64,000 nt of DNA, taken from Sipunculus nudus. Lineage: Eukaryota; Annelida; Sipuncula; Golfingiida; Sipunculidae. The stretch spans positions 21,174,033-21,238,032 of the forward strand of contig CM049309.1 of assembly GCA_026874595.1 (NCBI GenBank), written 5' to 3'. The notes beneath the pieces were generated by a model, which saw only the letters and a program-made list of their open reading frames with translations, made no database searches and had not been told where the DNA came from. The position numbers and the translations under genes are program-made. Every line of letters starts with the position of its first letter. Position 1 is the first letter of the stretch. Positions 55,601 to 58,441 of this stretch are shown one piece after another.

Positions 55601-58441
55601 AGGGATTTGGTGTGTGTTTATGTCTGTGTGTGACACTGTGTGTACACCATCTTACCTTGGCGTGTTGTATAACTTAACAATCAGTCTTATATCAACAGTG
55701 GCCTTCAGTCTCCTGTACCAGGGATTTGGTGTGGGTTTATGTCTGTGTGAGACACCATCTTACCATGGTATTTTGTATAACTTAACAGCCAGTCATATAT
55801 CAACAGTTGCCTTCAGTCTCCTGTACTGGAGATCAGGTGTGTGTATATGTCTGTGTGTACATCATCTTACCTTGGTGTTTTGTATAACTTGACGGCCAGT
55901 CTTATATCAACAGTGGTCTTCAGTCTCCTGTACCAGGGATTTTGTATCTGTGTGTGTTCACCATGTCACTATCTTACCTTGGTGTGTTGTATAACCTGAC
56001 AGCCAGTCTTATATCAACAGTTGCCTTCAGTCTCCTGTACTGGAGATCAGGTGTGTGTATATGTCTGTGTGTACATCATCTTACCTTGGTGTGTTGTATA
56101 ACTTGACAGCCAGTCTTATATCAACAGTGGCCTTCAGTCTCCTGTACTGGAGATCAGGTGTGTGTATATGTCTGTGTGTACATCATCTTACCTTGGTGTG
56201 TTGTATAACCTGACAGCCAGTCTTATATCAACAGTGGTCTTCAGTCTCCTGTACCAGGGATTTTGTATCTGTGTGTGTTCACCATGTCACTATCTTACCT
56301 TGGTGTGTTGTATAACCTGACAGCCAGTCTTATATCAACAGTTGCCTTCAGTCTCCTGTACTGGAGATCAGGTGTGTGTATATGTCTGTGTGTACATCAT
56401 CTTACCTTGGTGTGTTGTATAACTTGACAGCCAGTCTTATATCAACAGTGGCCTTCAGTCTCCTGTACTGGAGATCAGGTGTGTGTATATGTCTGTGTGT
56501 ACATCATCTTACCTTGGTGTGTTGTATAATCTGACAGCCAGTCTTATATCAACAGTGGCCTTCAGTCTCCTGTACCAGGGATTTCGTATCTGTGTGTGTA
56601 CACCATGTCACTATCTTACCTTGGTGTGTTGTATAACCTGACAGCCAGTCTTATATCAACAGTGGCCTTCAGTCTCCTGTACCAGGGATTTTGTATCTGT
56701 GTGTGTACACCATGTCACTATCTTACCTTGGTGTGTTGTATAACCTGACAGCCAGTCTTATATCAACAGTTGCCTTCAGTCTCCTGTACTGGAGATCAGG
56801 TGTGTGTATATGTCTGTGTGTATATCATCTTACCTTGGTGTGTTGTATAACTTGACAGCCAGTCTATATCAACAGTGGCCTTCAGTCTCCTGTACCAGGG
56901 ATTTTGTATCTGTGTGTGTACACCATGTCACTATCTTACCTTGGTGTGTTGTATAACTTGACAGCCAGTCTTATATCAACAGTTGCCTTCAGTCTCCTGT
57001 ACCGGGGATCTGGTATTATTTCAAGGTGATCTGCAGGTTTGTCTGATGGGAATGCCTTTCCTGAAAAATATTCATTGTCCCCAATTAATAACAACAAAAT
57101 TCTTTATTAATTATTGGTTCATTAAATTCTAGGCTACTCATGTCTGCCAACTCATGTATATTGATACCGATCATTATGACAGGTAAGTGACACCAATAAA
57201 TGCAAATGTAACAATTTTATAATCCCTATTCAACCTCTTGTCTGCAAAATGACATGCATGAATTCGGACTTTCAGCTTTAAGGTGAAGCATCCTTGATAT
57301 ATTAACAAGCTACATGGCCAATGTGAGAGCTGATAAAAATGTCATGAACATACTTAAAACTGCATTCCTGAAGTCCTGTACCACATCCTCAACATGAACC
57401 AGATAATATTCTTCAATCTTGTATTTTGGAAATATAATGTCCCACATCACTCTTTGGATGGCCTAAATGAAAACAGGAAATGATTTATGGTAATGTTTGA
57501 CATGGACCTATATCCATGACTTTAATATTTCAATTTTTATCCACAATGGTCTGTTATTTTTGTTTTTTTTTTTTAGATAGATATGCACAGCCTTAAAACC
57601 TGTCATTGGTAATGTTAAGTGTCATAAGAATAGAGTATGAGAGGAATGCCATGTATAATTTTTCAAACCTAGGCCTGTTGTAACATACTCTTGTAATAAC
57701 TGGTCAGGTCTCAGGAGAAACCTTGTTCTTGTTTTCTTTTGGAGAAATCTGTGCTGTGGCTAGAAGCGCATGCCAAATTCAAAAACTTTACTGAAAGCAT
57801 TAAAACTTATACACACATCTTTCAAAGAGTAGGTCAAAGAGTAGGTCATACTGTCAAAGTCGAATTTTGAAGATCACACCTGTAAATGTTTTTCTTTGGA
57901 GAGCTCTGGAGGTATCCCATGATCCAACCACTTGCCATCCCCGACATCGATGGAGAAGTGCCAGAGGATGCGGTCCAGGAAGTATGCTGGTTTGAGATGC
58001 GGGGAGTTGACACAGTTATACACCCCCTCTGGGTGGTCCTTTATCCACGGACTGTTGTTGGCTGTGTGGTTAAACACCAGGTCTGTCAGAGACAGAACCT
58101 CCCACTTCACCTTCATCTCATTTACAAGCTTCTCCACGTCGTCGAAAGTATAGGTGGAGCCACTGCTGCTGAAGATGTGGTTGAGTTTGTGCTGGTCAGC
58201 AAGGGAGTATGATGAATTGGAATAGCCCAGCTCTTGCAGTGGGGTAAAGTGGACCATGTTGTATCCACACTCCTTTGCCACACACAGACGATGAGGCCAT
58301 TCTTCAAACGGACCCAGTGACTTGGCCAGCACTGTCTGACAGGTGATGCTGTCAAGAGGGAGTTTCTCATCATATTGACCCACGCGTAAAAATGGGTCAA
58401 CAAGGAAGTACCCTTGTCCATTGGCTGAATCTGGCTGGTCA
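2851..58441 (-). CDS. AGL: Glycogen debranching enzyme (AGL), gene span of 24 recognised exons, 5' incomplete
   Basis: Bifunctional cytosolic enzyme of glycogen breakdown. The N-terminal GH13-type 4-alpha-glucanotransferase moves a maltotriosyl unit from a phosphorylase-limit branch, and the C-terminal GH133-type amylo-alpha-1,6-glucosidase removes the remaining glucose. Exons (high to low): 58441-57880, 57462-57354, 57060-56940, 51204-50989, 47113-46977, 45751-45564, 44683-44560, 32959-32796, 31695-31594, 28355-28203, 27212-27065, 26558-26336, 24767-24502, 24119-23852, 21219-21038, 19773-19671, 18026-17801, 17500-17389, 14284-14149, 12880-12768, 12307-12096, 4876-4779, 4509-4422, 3066-about 2874. 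Every internal exon has AG before and GT after, and exon lengths and phases agree throughout. Glucanotransferase catalytic blocks GVRLDN, VIAELF and QTHDN and glucosidase blocks NCRDAIWWW and PEWLWP are intact, so the gene looks functional. About 1,410 of an expected roughly 1,530 residues are present. The N-terminal exons lie beyond 64000; the C-terminal end is unresolved. Confidence 0.95.
3535..3845. repeat. Cluster of GC-rich palindromes in an AGL intron
   Basis: Five copies of a motif related to GTTTGCCGCGCGGCAAAC, an 18-base perfect palindrome when intact, at about 3541, 3585, 3693, 3752 and 3815, spaced 44-110 bp apart in an otherwise AT-rich intron (3067-4421). The copies differ by a few bases; the last holds two overlapping arms (GCCGCGCGGC and GTCGCGCGGCAAAC). 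Outer flanks CCTTTTCCATG and CATGGAAAAG are themselves inverted. No coding potential is credible. Confidence 0.65.
4422..4509 (-). CDS. AGL: AGL exon, glucosidase domain
   Basis: Encodes '[17 protein letters not shown]' and ends in '[10 protein letters not shown]', which joins directly to EWLWP of the next exon. Acceptor CAG precedes 4509 and donor GTGAGT follows 4422; phase 2 in, phase 0 out. Confidence 0.93.
4779..4876 (-). CDS. AGL: AGL exon, glucosidase domain
   Basis: Encodes '[20 protein letters not shown]' and then '[12 protein letters not shown]', a near-invariant block of debranching enzymes. GCAG acceptor, GTGATC donor; phase 0 in, phase 2 out. The intron 5' of it is 7.2 kb and full of repeats. 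Confidence 0.93.
4975..5735. mobile_element. Probable degenerate DNA-transposon/MITE remnant
   Basis: Left edge resembles a TIR (ACAGTAAGGCCTGTGTAATA, followed by AGACC), and GGTCTTATTAGACAGGACAG and TAGTCTTATAAGAGAGATGG recur near 5625 and 5698. The theme 'acagt...cctgt..aataagacc' is common in mariner-type MITEs of animals. Exact ends and target duplication were not resolved. Confidence 0.3.
6150..6602 (+). repeat. 127-bp tandem array (GGTGGCGCCACC family), left of LINE insertion
   Basis: Four diverged units begin near 6165, 6293, 6419 and 6546, each with a 'gtaggtggcgccacc' core followed by 'agtcttgtatatgacaaagc'. The same core recurs at 9.3-10.1 kb, 28.6-29.6 kb and 63.95 kb. The last unit is broken by the LINE and resumes at 7685. 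Confidence 0.6.
6603..7415 (+). pseudogene. LINE ORF2 C-terminal fragment (zf-RVT-like segment)
   Basis: Roughly 270 residues of uninterrupted reading frame inside the truncated LINE. It ends in a basic tail and includes the CxxC...H...C knuckle. The intact frame suggests a fairly recent insertion, but no RT catalytic motif is present, so no activity is possible from this copy. Clade assignment (L1/Tx1-like) is an impression from the motif style. Confidence 0.75.
6603..7684 (+). mobile_element. 5'-truncated LINE (non-LTR retrotransposon) 3' end with target duplication
   Basis: About 1.08 kb ending in an A-rich tail at 7666-7688. It is flanked by identical 16-base copies AAAGATGCATGGACAA at 6587-6602 and 7685-7700; the first As of the right copy merge with the tail. 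An open frame runs to the stop near 7415 and gives the C-terminal end of a LINE ORF2 protein: '[17 protein letters not shown]' is typical of L1-like proteins, and '[20 protein letters not shown]' is the Cys/His zinc-binding segment after the RT. The RT and endonuclease are absent, as expected from 5' truncation. An upstream in-frame ATG at 6534 lies in host repeat DNA and is not a real start. Confidence 0.82.
7845..8020 (+). repeat. About 66-bp tandem repeat, about 2.5 copies
   Basis: The theme 'cttggcctgttgccaaatctg' followed by 'agttggcagtctgcc' occurs near 7863, 7930 and 7996; the third copy is cut short. Non-coding. Confidence 0.6.
8110..10436 (+). mobile_element. Composite non-autonomous element(s), Helitron/pearl-like
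   Basis: A run of diverged repeat modules: a TGTC microsatellite near 8195; AGGTCAAAGGTCAAGGTCA near 8313; a duplicated block of about 296 bp (8750-9045 and 9046-9215, truncated); and GGTGGCGCCACC modules near 9325, 9448, 9600, 9765 and 10100. It ends with a (CGG)n tract near 10365 and 'caatacaataat' near 10425. The (CGG)n and ACAATAAT ending is shared with the element at 28.46-29.93 kb. The left end is undefined and several elements may be merged here. Confidence 0.4.
9865..10145 (+). repeat. Dispersed repeat, first copy of the 63725-64000 module
   Basis: About 280 bp, closely similar to the right window edge; part of the composite element at 8.1-10.4 kb. Confidence 0.7.
10635..11127. mobile_element. 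TTAA-flanked MITE (piggyBac- or Kolobok-type ends)
   Basis: Left end TTAAAGGGGCCCAATCA; right end, read on the minus strand, TTAAAGGGACATAATCA. The outermost TTAA at both ends fits the TTAA target duplication of piggyBac/Kolobok elements. It is about 493 bp, clearly richer in CG dinucleotides than its flanks, and has no transposase. Confidence 0.55.
11190..11965 (+). repeat. Diverged tandem repeat, about 310-bp units
   Basis: Similar blocks with 'agttgatrcaggtggcacc', 'caaaatttggngatgctagctcc' and 'gggatnattnctgtgaaatantgaacaa' recur near 11207, 11512 and 11660. The right end is 'gcataagctcacaggtttgctaaaaa'. Probably a mobile repeat with internal tandem units; non-coding. Confidence 0.4.
12096..12307 (-). 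CDS. AGL: AGL exon, glucosidase domain
   Basis: Encodes '[19 protein letters not shown]', then '[18 protein letters not shown]' and '[14 protein letters not shown]', all strongly conserved in debranching enzymes. AAG acceptor before 12307, GTACGA donor after 12096; phase 1 in, phase 0 out. Confidence 0.95.
12308..12767 (-). other. AGL intron, nothing recognised
   Basis: AT-rich intron sequence with normal splice boundaries; no repeat or exon could be supported. Confidence 0.6.
12768..12880 (-). CDS. AGL: AGL exon, glucosidase domain
   Basis: Encodes '[20 protein letters not shown]' and then '[12 protein letters not shown]', matching the DGSAVEI-GL block. CTCAG acceptor before 12880, GTAAGG donor after 12768; phase 2 in, phase 1 out. 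Confidence 0.93.
13890..14095 (+). repeat. 72-bp tandem repeat, about 2.8 copies
   Basis: Block containing 'ctaatactacaaatatgtat' and 'tgtattgtatcatgagc' repeats at 72-bp spacing from about 13899, 13971 and 14043. The copies are nearly identical, so the expansion is recent. The third stops 54 bp before exon 14284-14149 ends on its intron side. Confidence 0.8.
14149..14284 (-). CDS. AGL: AGL exon, glucosidase domain
   Basis: Encodes '[20 protein letters not shown]' and then '[20 protein letters not shown]', the G-N[12 protein letters not shown] signature of the family. TTAAG acceptor before 14284, GTCAGT donor after 14149; phase 1 in, phase 2 out. Confidence 0.95.
14618..16630. mobile_element. 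2.0-kb non-autonomous DNA transposon with TIRs and TA target duplication
   Basis: Left end CCATAAAAGTCGTTGCAGAA; right end, minus strand, CCGTAAAAGTCTTTGCAGAA, continuing GTTGC versus GTCGC. TA lies outside both ends (14616-14617, 16631-16632). Inside each end a direct copy of ATTACAAGTCGCAC, then CTGACTTT or CCGACTTT, occurs (14649 and 16538). The interior is markedly richer in CG dinucleotides than surrounding intron. Short open frames inside (14799-15074, 15766-15978) resemble nothing I recognise. TA duplication fits Tc1/mariner, pogo or related superfamilies. Confidence 0.7.
17389..17500 (-). CDS. AGL: AGL exon, glucosidase domain
   Basis: Encodes '[19 protein letters not shown]' and then '[12 protein letters not shown]'. 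The 'F/YRERNAG-QID' block is diagnostic of the enzyme. ACAG acceptor before 17500, GTTGGT donor after 17389; phase 0 in, phase 1 out. Confidence 0.94.
17801..18026 (-). CDS. AGL: AGL exon with NCRDAIWWW catalytic block
   Basis: Encodes '[19 protein letters not shown]' and then '[19 protein letters not shown]'. In debranching enzymes the Asp of NCRD is thought to be one of the two acidic catalytic residues of the glucosidase site. GTAG acceptor before 18026, GTGAGA donor after 17801; phase 2 in, phase 0 out. Confidence 0.95.
18027..19670 (-). other. AGL intron, no element recognised
   Basis: 1.6 kb of intron. A (CA)n microsatellite (about 19648-19664) lies just inside the donor side. A chance frame on the plus strand (18169-18483) shows no family resemblance. 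Confidence 0.55.
19671..19773 (-). CDS. AGL: AGL exon, start of the glucosidase catalytic domain
   Basis: Encodes '[20 protein letters not shown]' and then '[14 protein letters not shown]'; the [12 protein letters not shown] block is a hallmark of the family. TTCAG acceptor before 19773, GTAAAG donor after 19671; phase 1 in, phase 2 out. Confidence 0.95.
19863..20046. mobile_element. 184-bp MITE with TACAGTRAAACC-type TIRs (copy 1)
   Basis: Begins TACAGTAAAACCTTGATATT; its right end reads TACAATATAAACCTCACC on the minus strand. The terminal TA suggests a TA target duplication (mariner/pogo type). It contains no coding sequence. Confidence 0.55.
20176..20358. mobile_element. 183-bp MITE with TACAGTGGAACCC TIRs (copy 2)
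   Basis: Begins TACAGTGGAACCCAAC; its right end reads TACAGTTGAACCCCACC on the minus strand. Length, ends and the internal 'aggtggt..t' theme match the neighbouring copy at 19863, so these look like two members of one family inserted 130 bp apart. Confidence 0.6.
21038..21219 (-). CDS. AGL: AGL exon, linker into glucosidase domain
   Basis: Encodes '[20 protein letters not shown]' and then '[12 protein letters not shown]', matching the family block 'FV-NGS-FV--L--GS-Q' and 'CVSLAAG'. ACAG acceptor before 21219, GTTAGT donor after 21038; phase 2 in, phase 1 out. Confidence 0.94.
22986..23039. repeat. Perfect 13-bp stem inverted repeat with 28-nt loop
   Basis: CGGCACTCTGACA at 22986-22998 pairs exactly with TGTCAGAGTGCCG at 23027-23039. 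It is GC-rich in an AT-rich intron. It could be the remnant of a palindromic MITE or a structured RNA element. Confidence 0.6.
23470..23790 (-). repeat. tRNA-derived SINE-like repeat
   Basis: Read on the minus strand, 'GATCGTGAGTTTGATTCTC' resembles an RNA polymerase III B box. It follows a tRNA-head-like 'TGTGGAGTACAGAAATCAAA', and then comes a conserved-looking body with 'CCACCCAGATTGAGCACTCA'. The arrangement fits mollusc tRNA-SINEs; the A-box is degenerate and the ends are not defined. Confidence 0.4.
23852..24119 (-). CDS. AGL: AGL exon, central region
   Basis: Encodes '[20 protein letters not shown]', then '[17 protein letters not shown]' and '[18 protein letters not shown]'. The NDLGHP, NLR-GDW and PRY--PCYFDA blocks are highly conserved. 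CTAG acceptor before 24119, GTAAGT donor after 23852; phase 1 in, phase 2 out. Confidence 0.95.
24225..24280. repeat. 26-bp near-perfect hairpin with 4-nt loop in AGL intron
   Basis: The arms 24225-24250 and 24255-24280 are reverse complements with one mismatch in 26 pairs (an A opposite C), around the loop CAGT. It sits in the short 382-bp intron between exons 24767-24502 and 24119-23852. Confidence 0.85.
24502..24767 (-). CDS. AGL: AGL exon, central region
   Basis: Encodes '[20 protein letters not shown]', later '[20 protein letters not shown]' and 'PLVYCGLQ'. This corresponds to the L-L-LN--L-RC--EE-DDG and YAGLQG blocks. CTCAG acceptor before 24767, GTAGGT donor after 24502; phase 2 in, phase 1 out. 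Confidence 0.94.
25422..25727 (+). pseudogene. Non-LTR retrotransposon endonuclease fragment
   Basis: The frame '[20 protein letters not shown]', '[12 protein letters not shown]' and '[19 protein letters not shown]' matches the APE-type endonuclease/exonuclease-phosphatase domain of LINE ORF2 proteins. In these, YLPPE-S-WG, GDFN-R-G and FLDFL-ES-LC--NG are standard blocks. Only about 100 residues remain, with no RT downstream, so it is an old relic in an AGL intron, opposite in strand to the gene. Confidence 0.7.
26125..26172. promoter_or_regulatory. Cluster of CRE-like sites (TGACGTCA) in an AGL intron
   Basis: Two perfect TGACGTCA palindromes (26125-26132, 26165-26172) and one 7/8 match CGACGTCA (26140-26147) lie within 48 bp. 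The flanks GTTGATGACGTC and GACGTCACGC-TTCATCAAC also form an inverted repeat. TGACGTCA is the CREB/ATF site; function here is unproven. Confidence 0.45.
26336..26558 (-). CDS. AGL: AGL exon, central region
   Basis: Encodes '[20 protein letters not shown]' and ends '[13 protein letters not shown]', matching the family blocks IEEV-LEART and L-PGSVI-FR. TTTCAG acceptor before 26558, GTATGT donor after 26336; phase 1 in, phase 2 out. Confidence 0.95.
27065..27212 (-). CDS. AGL: AGL exon, central region
   Basis: Encodes '[20 protein letters not shown]' and '[17 protein letters not shown]', matching V-VTRH-PS-HQSVV-V-RTAF. CTAG acceptor before 27212, GTTAGT donor after 27065; phase 0 in, phase 1 out. 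Confidence 0.95.
28030..28125. repeat. Dispersed repeat of about 95 bp, copy 1
   Basis: The stretch containing 'gggcattttcctgtactgac', 'ttgtgtcatgactcaagta' and 'taccagtccaatat' is similar to 32665-32766. It lies about 80 bp inside the intron following exon 28355-28203. Family unknown; probably part of a SINE or MITE. Confidence 0.55.
28203..28355 (-). CDS. AGL: AGL exon, central region
   Basis: Encodes '[20 protein letters not shown]', '[20 protein letters not shown]' and 'LGMKGYGQ', corresponding to the segment after the glucanotransferase barrel. TTTTAG acceptor before 28355, GTTAGC donor after 28203; phase 0 both sides. Confidence 0.93.
28465..29926. mobile_element. Helitron/pearl-like non-autonomous element with core tandem array
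   Basis: The left end has a hairpin GTAGTCG-ACAAG-CGACTAC (28472-28490) and GTATCCGCCAAAA (28493-28505). The right end has TTTTGGCGGATAC (29910-29922), the inverted copy of the left motif. That right motif also pairs with GTATCCGC-AAAA just before it (29893-29904) to make a terminal hairpin with loop CTTCG. Between them are about four 280-bp core units and a (GGC)n tract at about 29857. This layout (short terminal inverted motif, core minisatellite, short microsatellite, 3' hairpin) is the one known for pearl/HINE elements of bivalves. No Rep/helicase is encoded. Confidence 0.65.
28607..29700 (+). repeat. Core tandem array, about 280-bp units built of two half-units
   Basis: 'gtaggtggcgccacctgtca' starts half-units near 28611, 28884, 29163 and 29445. 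'tgcaggtggcgccacc' with 'ttgtgtatgttataaagcta' starts the alternate half-units near 28753, 29030, 29312 and 29591. The last copies (29160-29440 and 29440-29700) are almost identical, showing recent amplification at the right side. Confidence 0.8.
30443..30730 (-). other. Unrecognised open frame in AGL intron
   Basis: A minus-strand frame of about 90 residues with no family resemblance I can name ('[20 protein letters not shown]' within it). It has no splice-site support. Most of the rest of the intron 28356-31593 outside the Helitron-like element shows nothing recognisable. Confidence 0.2.
31594..31695 (-). CDS. AGL: AGL exon, glucanotransferase domain
   Basis: Encodes '[20 protein letters not shown]' and '[13 protein letters not shown]'; the [14 protein letters not shown] block is nearly invariant. 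GCAG acceptor before 31695, GTAAGT donor after 31594; phase 0 both sides. Confidence 0.95.
32665..32766. repeat. Dispersed repeat of about 95 bp, copy 2
   Basis: Same orientation and order of blocks as 28030-28125 ('cagtgcatttcccagtaaga', 'cttgtgtcacaactaaagta', 'taccagtccaatatg'). It lies about 30 bp inside the intron after exon 32959-32796. Confidence 0.55.
32796..32959 (-). CDS. AGL: AGL exon with third catalytic Asp (THDN) of the glucanotransferase
   Basis: Encodes '[20 protein letters not shown]', '[20 protein letters not shown]' and ends 'SPIE'. The Asp of THDN corresponds to the third acidic residue of the GH13-type site. TTTTAG acceptor before 32959, GTAAGA donor after 32796; phase 1 in, phase 0 out. 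Confidence 0.96.
34103..34126. repeat. 24-bp perfect palindrome
   Basis: Centred on AATGCATT with arms TATTCATG/CATGAATA, no loop. AT-rich; may be chance or a transposon end. Confidence 0.6.
34890..36215. repeat. Tandem duplication of about 675 bp
   Basis: Landmarks repeat in order: 'cgtgccatggtcacagttgg' at 35056 and its match at 35731; 'gcattatgtttgggcccata' at about 35261 and 35936; 'gtggttttgatattaggcag' at 35371 and 36052. The two copies differ by scattered substitutions. Confidence 0.8.
36235..36343. mobile_element. 3' terminus of a non-autonomous repeat: (ACGG)n plus terminal hairpin
   Basis: A run of GGAC units (36246-36275) and a doubled 'caatggaccacgga' precede a hairpin AGCTCAGATGACT-TAT-AGTCAGCTGAGCT (36305-36333), with one mismatch in 13 pairs, then AAAAA. 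This resembles the 3' end of an element whose body is probably the 675-bp duplication. A possible left end with 'gacgctcagctg' lies near 33724. Confidence 0.45.
36344..36622. mobile_element. 279-bp MITE with 13-bp perfect TIRs
   Basis: GGTTCTCAGGCAC at 36344-36356 and GTGCCTGAGAACC at 36610-36622 are exact reverse complements. Subterminal GCGGGCGGGCGG and GCAGGCGG add to the symmetry. Non-coding. It abuts the terminal hairpin of the preceding element. Confidence 0.7.
38540..38670 (-). repeat. tRNA-like SINE head
   Basis: On the minus strand 'TGTTGTAGTTAAATTGTTGA' then 'GGTCCTTAGTTCAATACCC' resembles a degenerate tRNA with A-box and B-box regions, followed by a non-tRNA body. Family unknown. 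Confidence 0.4.
40203..40530. repeat. 22-bp minisatellite, about 14-15 copies
   Basis: The unit 'gtacttggactggacagact' plus 'gt' repeats with substitutions (aaa/aca, act/agg) and one partial unit near 40395. Because 22 is not a multiple of 3, every frame is read in rotation. This produces long but meaningless open frames on both strands. Confidence 0.9.
40572..40655 (+). repeat. Short tandem duplication of about 43 bp
   Basis: 'gccatctacattcaaggtta' followed by 'gcc/gcacc...ttattgtaa' occurs twice in a row immediately after the 22-bp minisatellite. Confidence 0.75.
41860..43330 (-). pseudogene. Degenerate LINE reverse transcriptase relic
   Basis: Minus-strand pieces in several frames follow the order of a LINE ORF2 RT. 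'YFVFIDPT' and 'AFDLV' (about 43070) are RT palm-like. '[16 protein letters not shown]' (about 42395) carries the FADD active-site box. '[16 protein letters not shown]' (about 42240) and '[14 protein letters not shown]' (about 42015) match the C-terminal part common in animal LINEs. Stops and frameshifts separate them, so it is dead. 42650-42970 is a more CG-rich stretch that may be a separate insertion. Confidence 0.7.
44560..44683 (-). CDS. AGL: AGL exon with catalytic Glu (AELF) of the glucanotransferase
   Basis: Encodes '[20 protein letters not shown]' and '[11 protein letters not shown]'. By GH13 analogy, the Glu in AELF is the acid/base. CAG acceptor before 44683, GTACAC donor after 44560; phase 0 in, phase 1 out. 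Confidence 0.95.
44684..45563 (-). other. AGL intron, nothing recognised
   Basis: AT-rich intron of 0.9 kb with no exon or clear repeat. Confidence 0.5.
45564..45751 (-). CDS. AGL: AGL exon with catalytic nucleophile block [11 protein letters not shown]
   Basis: Encodes '[20 protein letters not shown]', '[15 protein letters not shown]' and '[16 protein letters not shown]'. The Asp of RLDN is the GH13 nucleophile position. TTTCAG acceptor before 45751, GTATCA donor after 45564; phase 1 in, phase 0 out. Confidence 0.96.
45966..46478. mobile_element. 513-bp MITE with 9-bp target duplication
   Basis: AGATCATAT lies immediately outside both ends (45957-45965 and 46479-46487). Left end AAGGGTTGGGACGATATCA; right end on the minus strand AGGGTTGGAACAATTGCTGG. 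The interior is rich in ATATCATGATAAT-type palindromes. No coding sequence. hAT (8 bp) or MULE (9 bp) type is possible. Confidence 0.65.
46977..47113 (-). CDS. AGL: AGL exon, glucanotransferase domain
   Basis: Encodes '[20 protein letters not shown]' and '[20 protein letters not shown]'; [21 protein letters not shown] is one of the most conserved stretches of the enzyme. TTTCAG acceptor before 47113, GTAATA donor after 46977; phase 2 in, phase 1 out. Confidence 0.96.
48695..48835. repeat. G/C-tract repeat with GGATCCGCCACTG end, nested in the foldback element
   Basis: Minus-strand CAGTGGCGGATCCAGAGG followed by a G run, TTTAGGGG and a C15 run (48779-48793). The CAGTGGCGGATCCAG end is widespread in animal hAT-type MITEs. 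The other end was not located. Confidence 0.4.
49581..49678. repeat. (TA)n microsatellite
   Basis: About 98 bases of nearly pure TA, interrupted twice by TAAATA. Located inside the foldback element. Confidence 0.95.
50989..51204 (-). CDS. AGL: AGL exon, glucanotransferase domain
   Basis: Encodes '[20 protein letters not shown]', '[20 protein letters not shown]' and ends 'KDKPIMW'. It joins in frame (split Arg codon AG|G) to the exon at 57060-56940 across the satellite-filled intron. TTTCAG acceptor before 51204, GTATGT donor after 50989; phase 2 in and out. Confidence 0.94.
51205..52640 (-). other. AGL intron 3' part before the satellite
   Basis: 1.4 kb with no recognised exon. A stretch near 52150-52480 ('gtgtgtgtttgtgtgtttgt' and 'ccagctcatgatccag') looks repeat-like but was not assigned. 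Confidence 0.45.
52645..56939 (-). repeat. Exon-derived satellite: about 39 tandem copies of an AGL exon end plus its splice donor
   Basis: Units of 105-120 bp fill the intron next to exon 57060-56940. On the gene strand each unit holds about 62-74 bases nearly identical to the 3' end of that exon (from TACAGGAGACTG to ACACCAAG), then the donor GTAAGAT and about 35-45 bases starting like the true intron. Three spacer types occur. Type A, about 109 bp, has CCCCAG or CTCCAG before TACAGG. Type B, about 107 bp, has a 'gtcacta' insert and CCCTGG. Type C, about 119 bp, has an 'acactgtg' insert and CCCTGG. I counted 40 'cagccagtc'-type landmarks from 52671 to 56959; the last belongs to the true exon. 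Most copies keep a GT at the donor; a few have lost it (for example near 54775). Confidence 0.92.
56940..57060 (-). CDS. AGL: AGL exon, parent of the adjacent satellite
   Basis: Encodes '[20 protein letters not shown]' and '[19 protein letters not shown]', matching the family block II-DPEYRR--CTVD. TTTCAG acceptor before 57060; donor GTAAGATAG after 56940; phase 1 in, phase 2 out. It differs from the satellite copies upstream of the GATCCCCGGTACAGG point, which identifies it as the genuine exon. Confidence 0.95.
57354..57462 (-). CDS. AGL: AGL exon, glucanotransferase domain
   Basis: Encodes '[20 protein letters not shown]' and '[15 protein letters not shown]'. TTTAG acceptor before 57462, GTATGT donor after 57354; phase 0 in, phase 1 out. 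Confidence 0.93.
57880..58441 (-). CDS. AGL: AGL exon, N-terminal part of glucanotransferase core (first in window)
   Basis: The longest exon (187 codons). It encodes '[14 protein letters not shown]', '[20 protein letters not shown]', '[14 protein letters not shown]', '[18 protein letters not shown]' and '[15 protein letters not shown]'. The TD-V-NHTA block is GH13 conserved region I. GACAG acceptor before 58441 shows that coding exons precede it. GTGTGA donor after 57880; phase 2 in, phase 0 out. Confidence 0.96.

Noticed and set aside
52645-55892. Plus-strand open frames repeating '[20 protein letters not shown]', suggesting a repetitive membrane protein
   Set aside because: They are the antisense reading of the exon-derived satellite. 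Unit lengths are often not multiples of 3, and there are no splice or start signals.
52645-56939. CRISPR-like repeat array
   Set aside because: Units of 105-120 bp are similar along their whole length with no unique spacers, and the context is eukaryotic.
57886-58212. Plus-strand frame of 108 residues
   Set aside because: Antisense of the conserved AGL exon 58441-57880.
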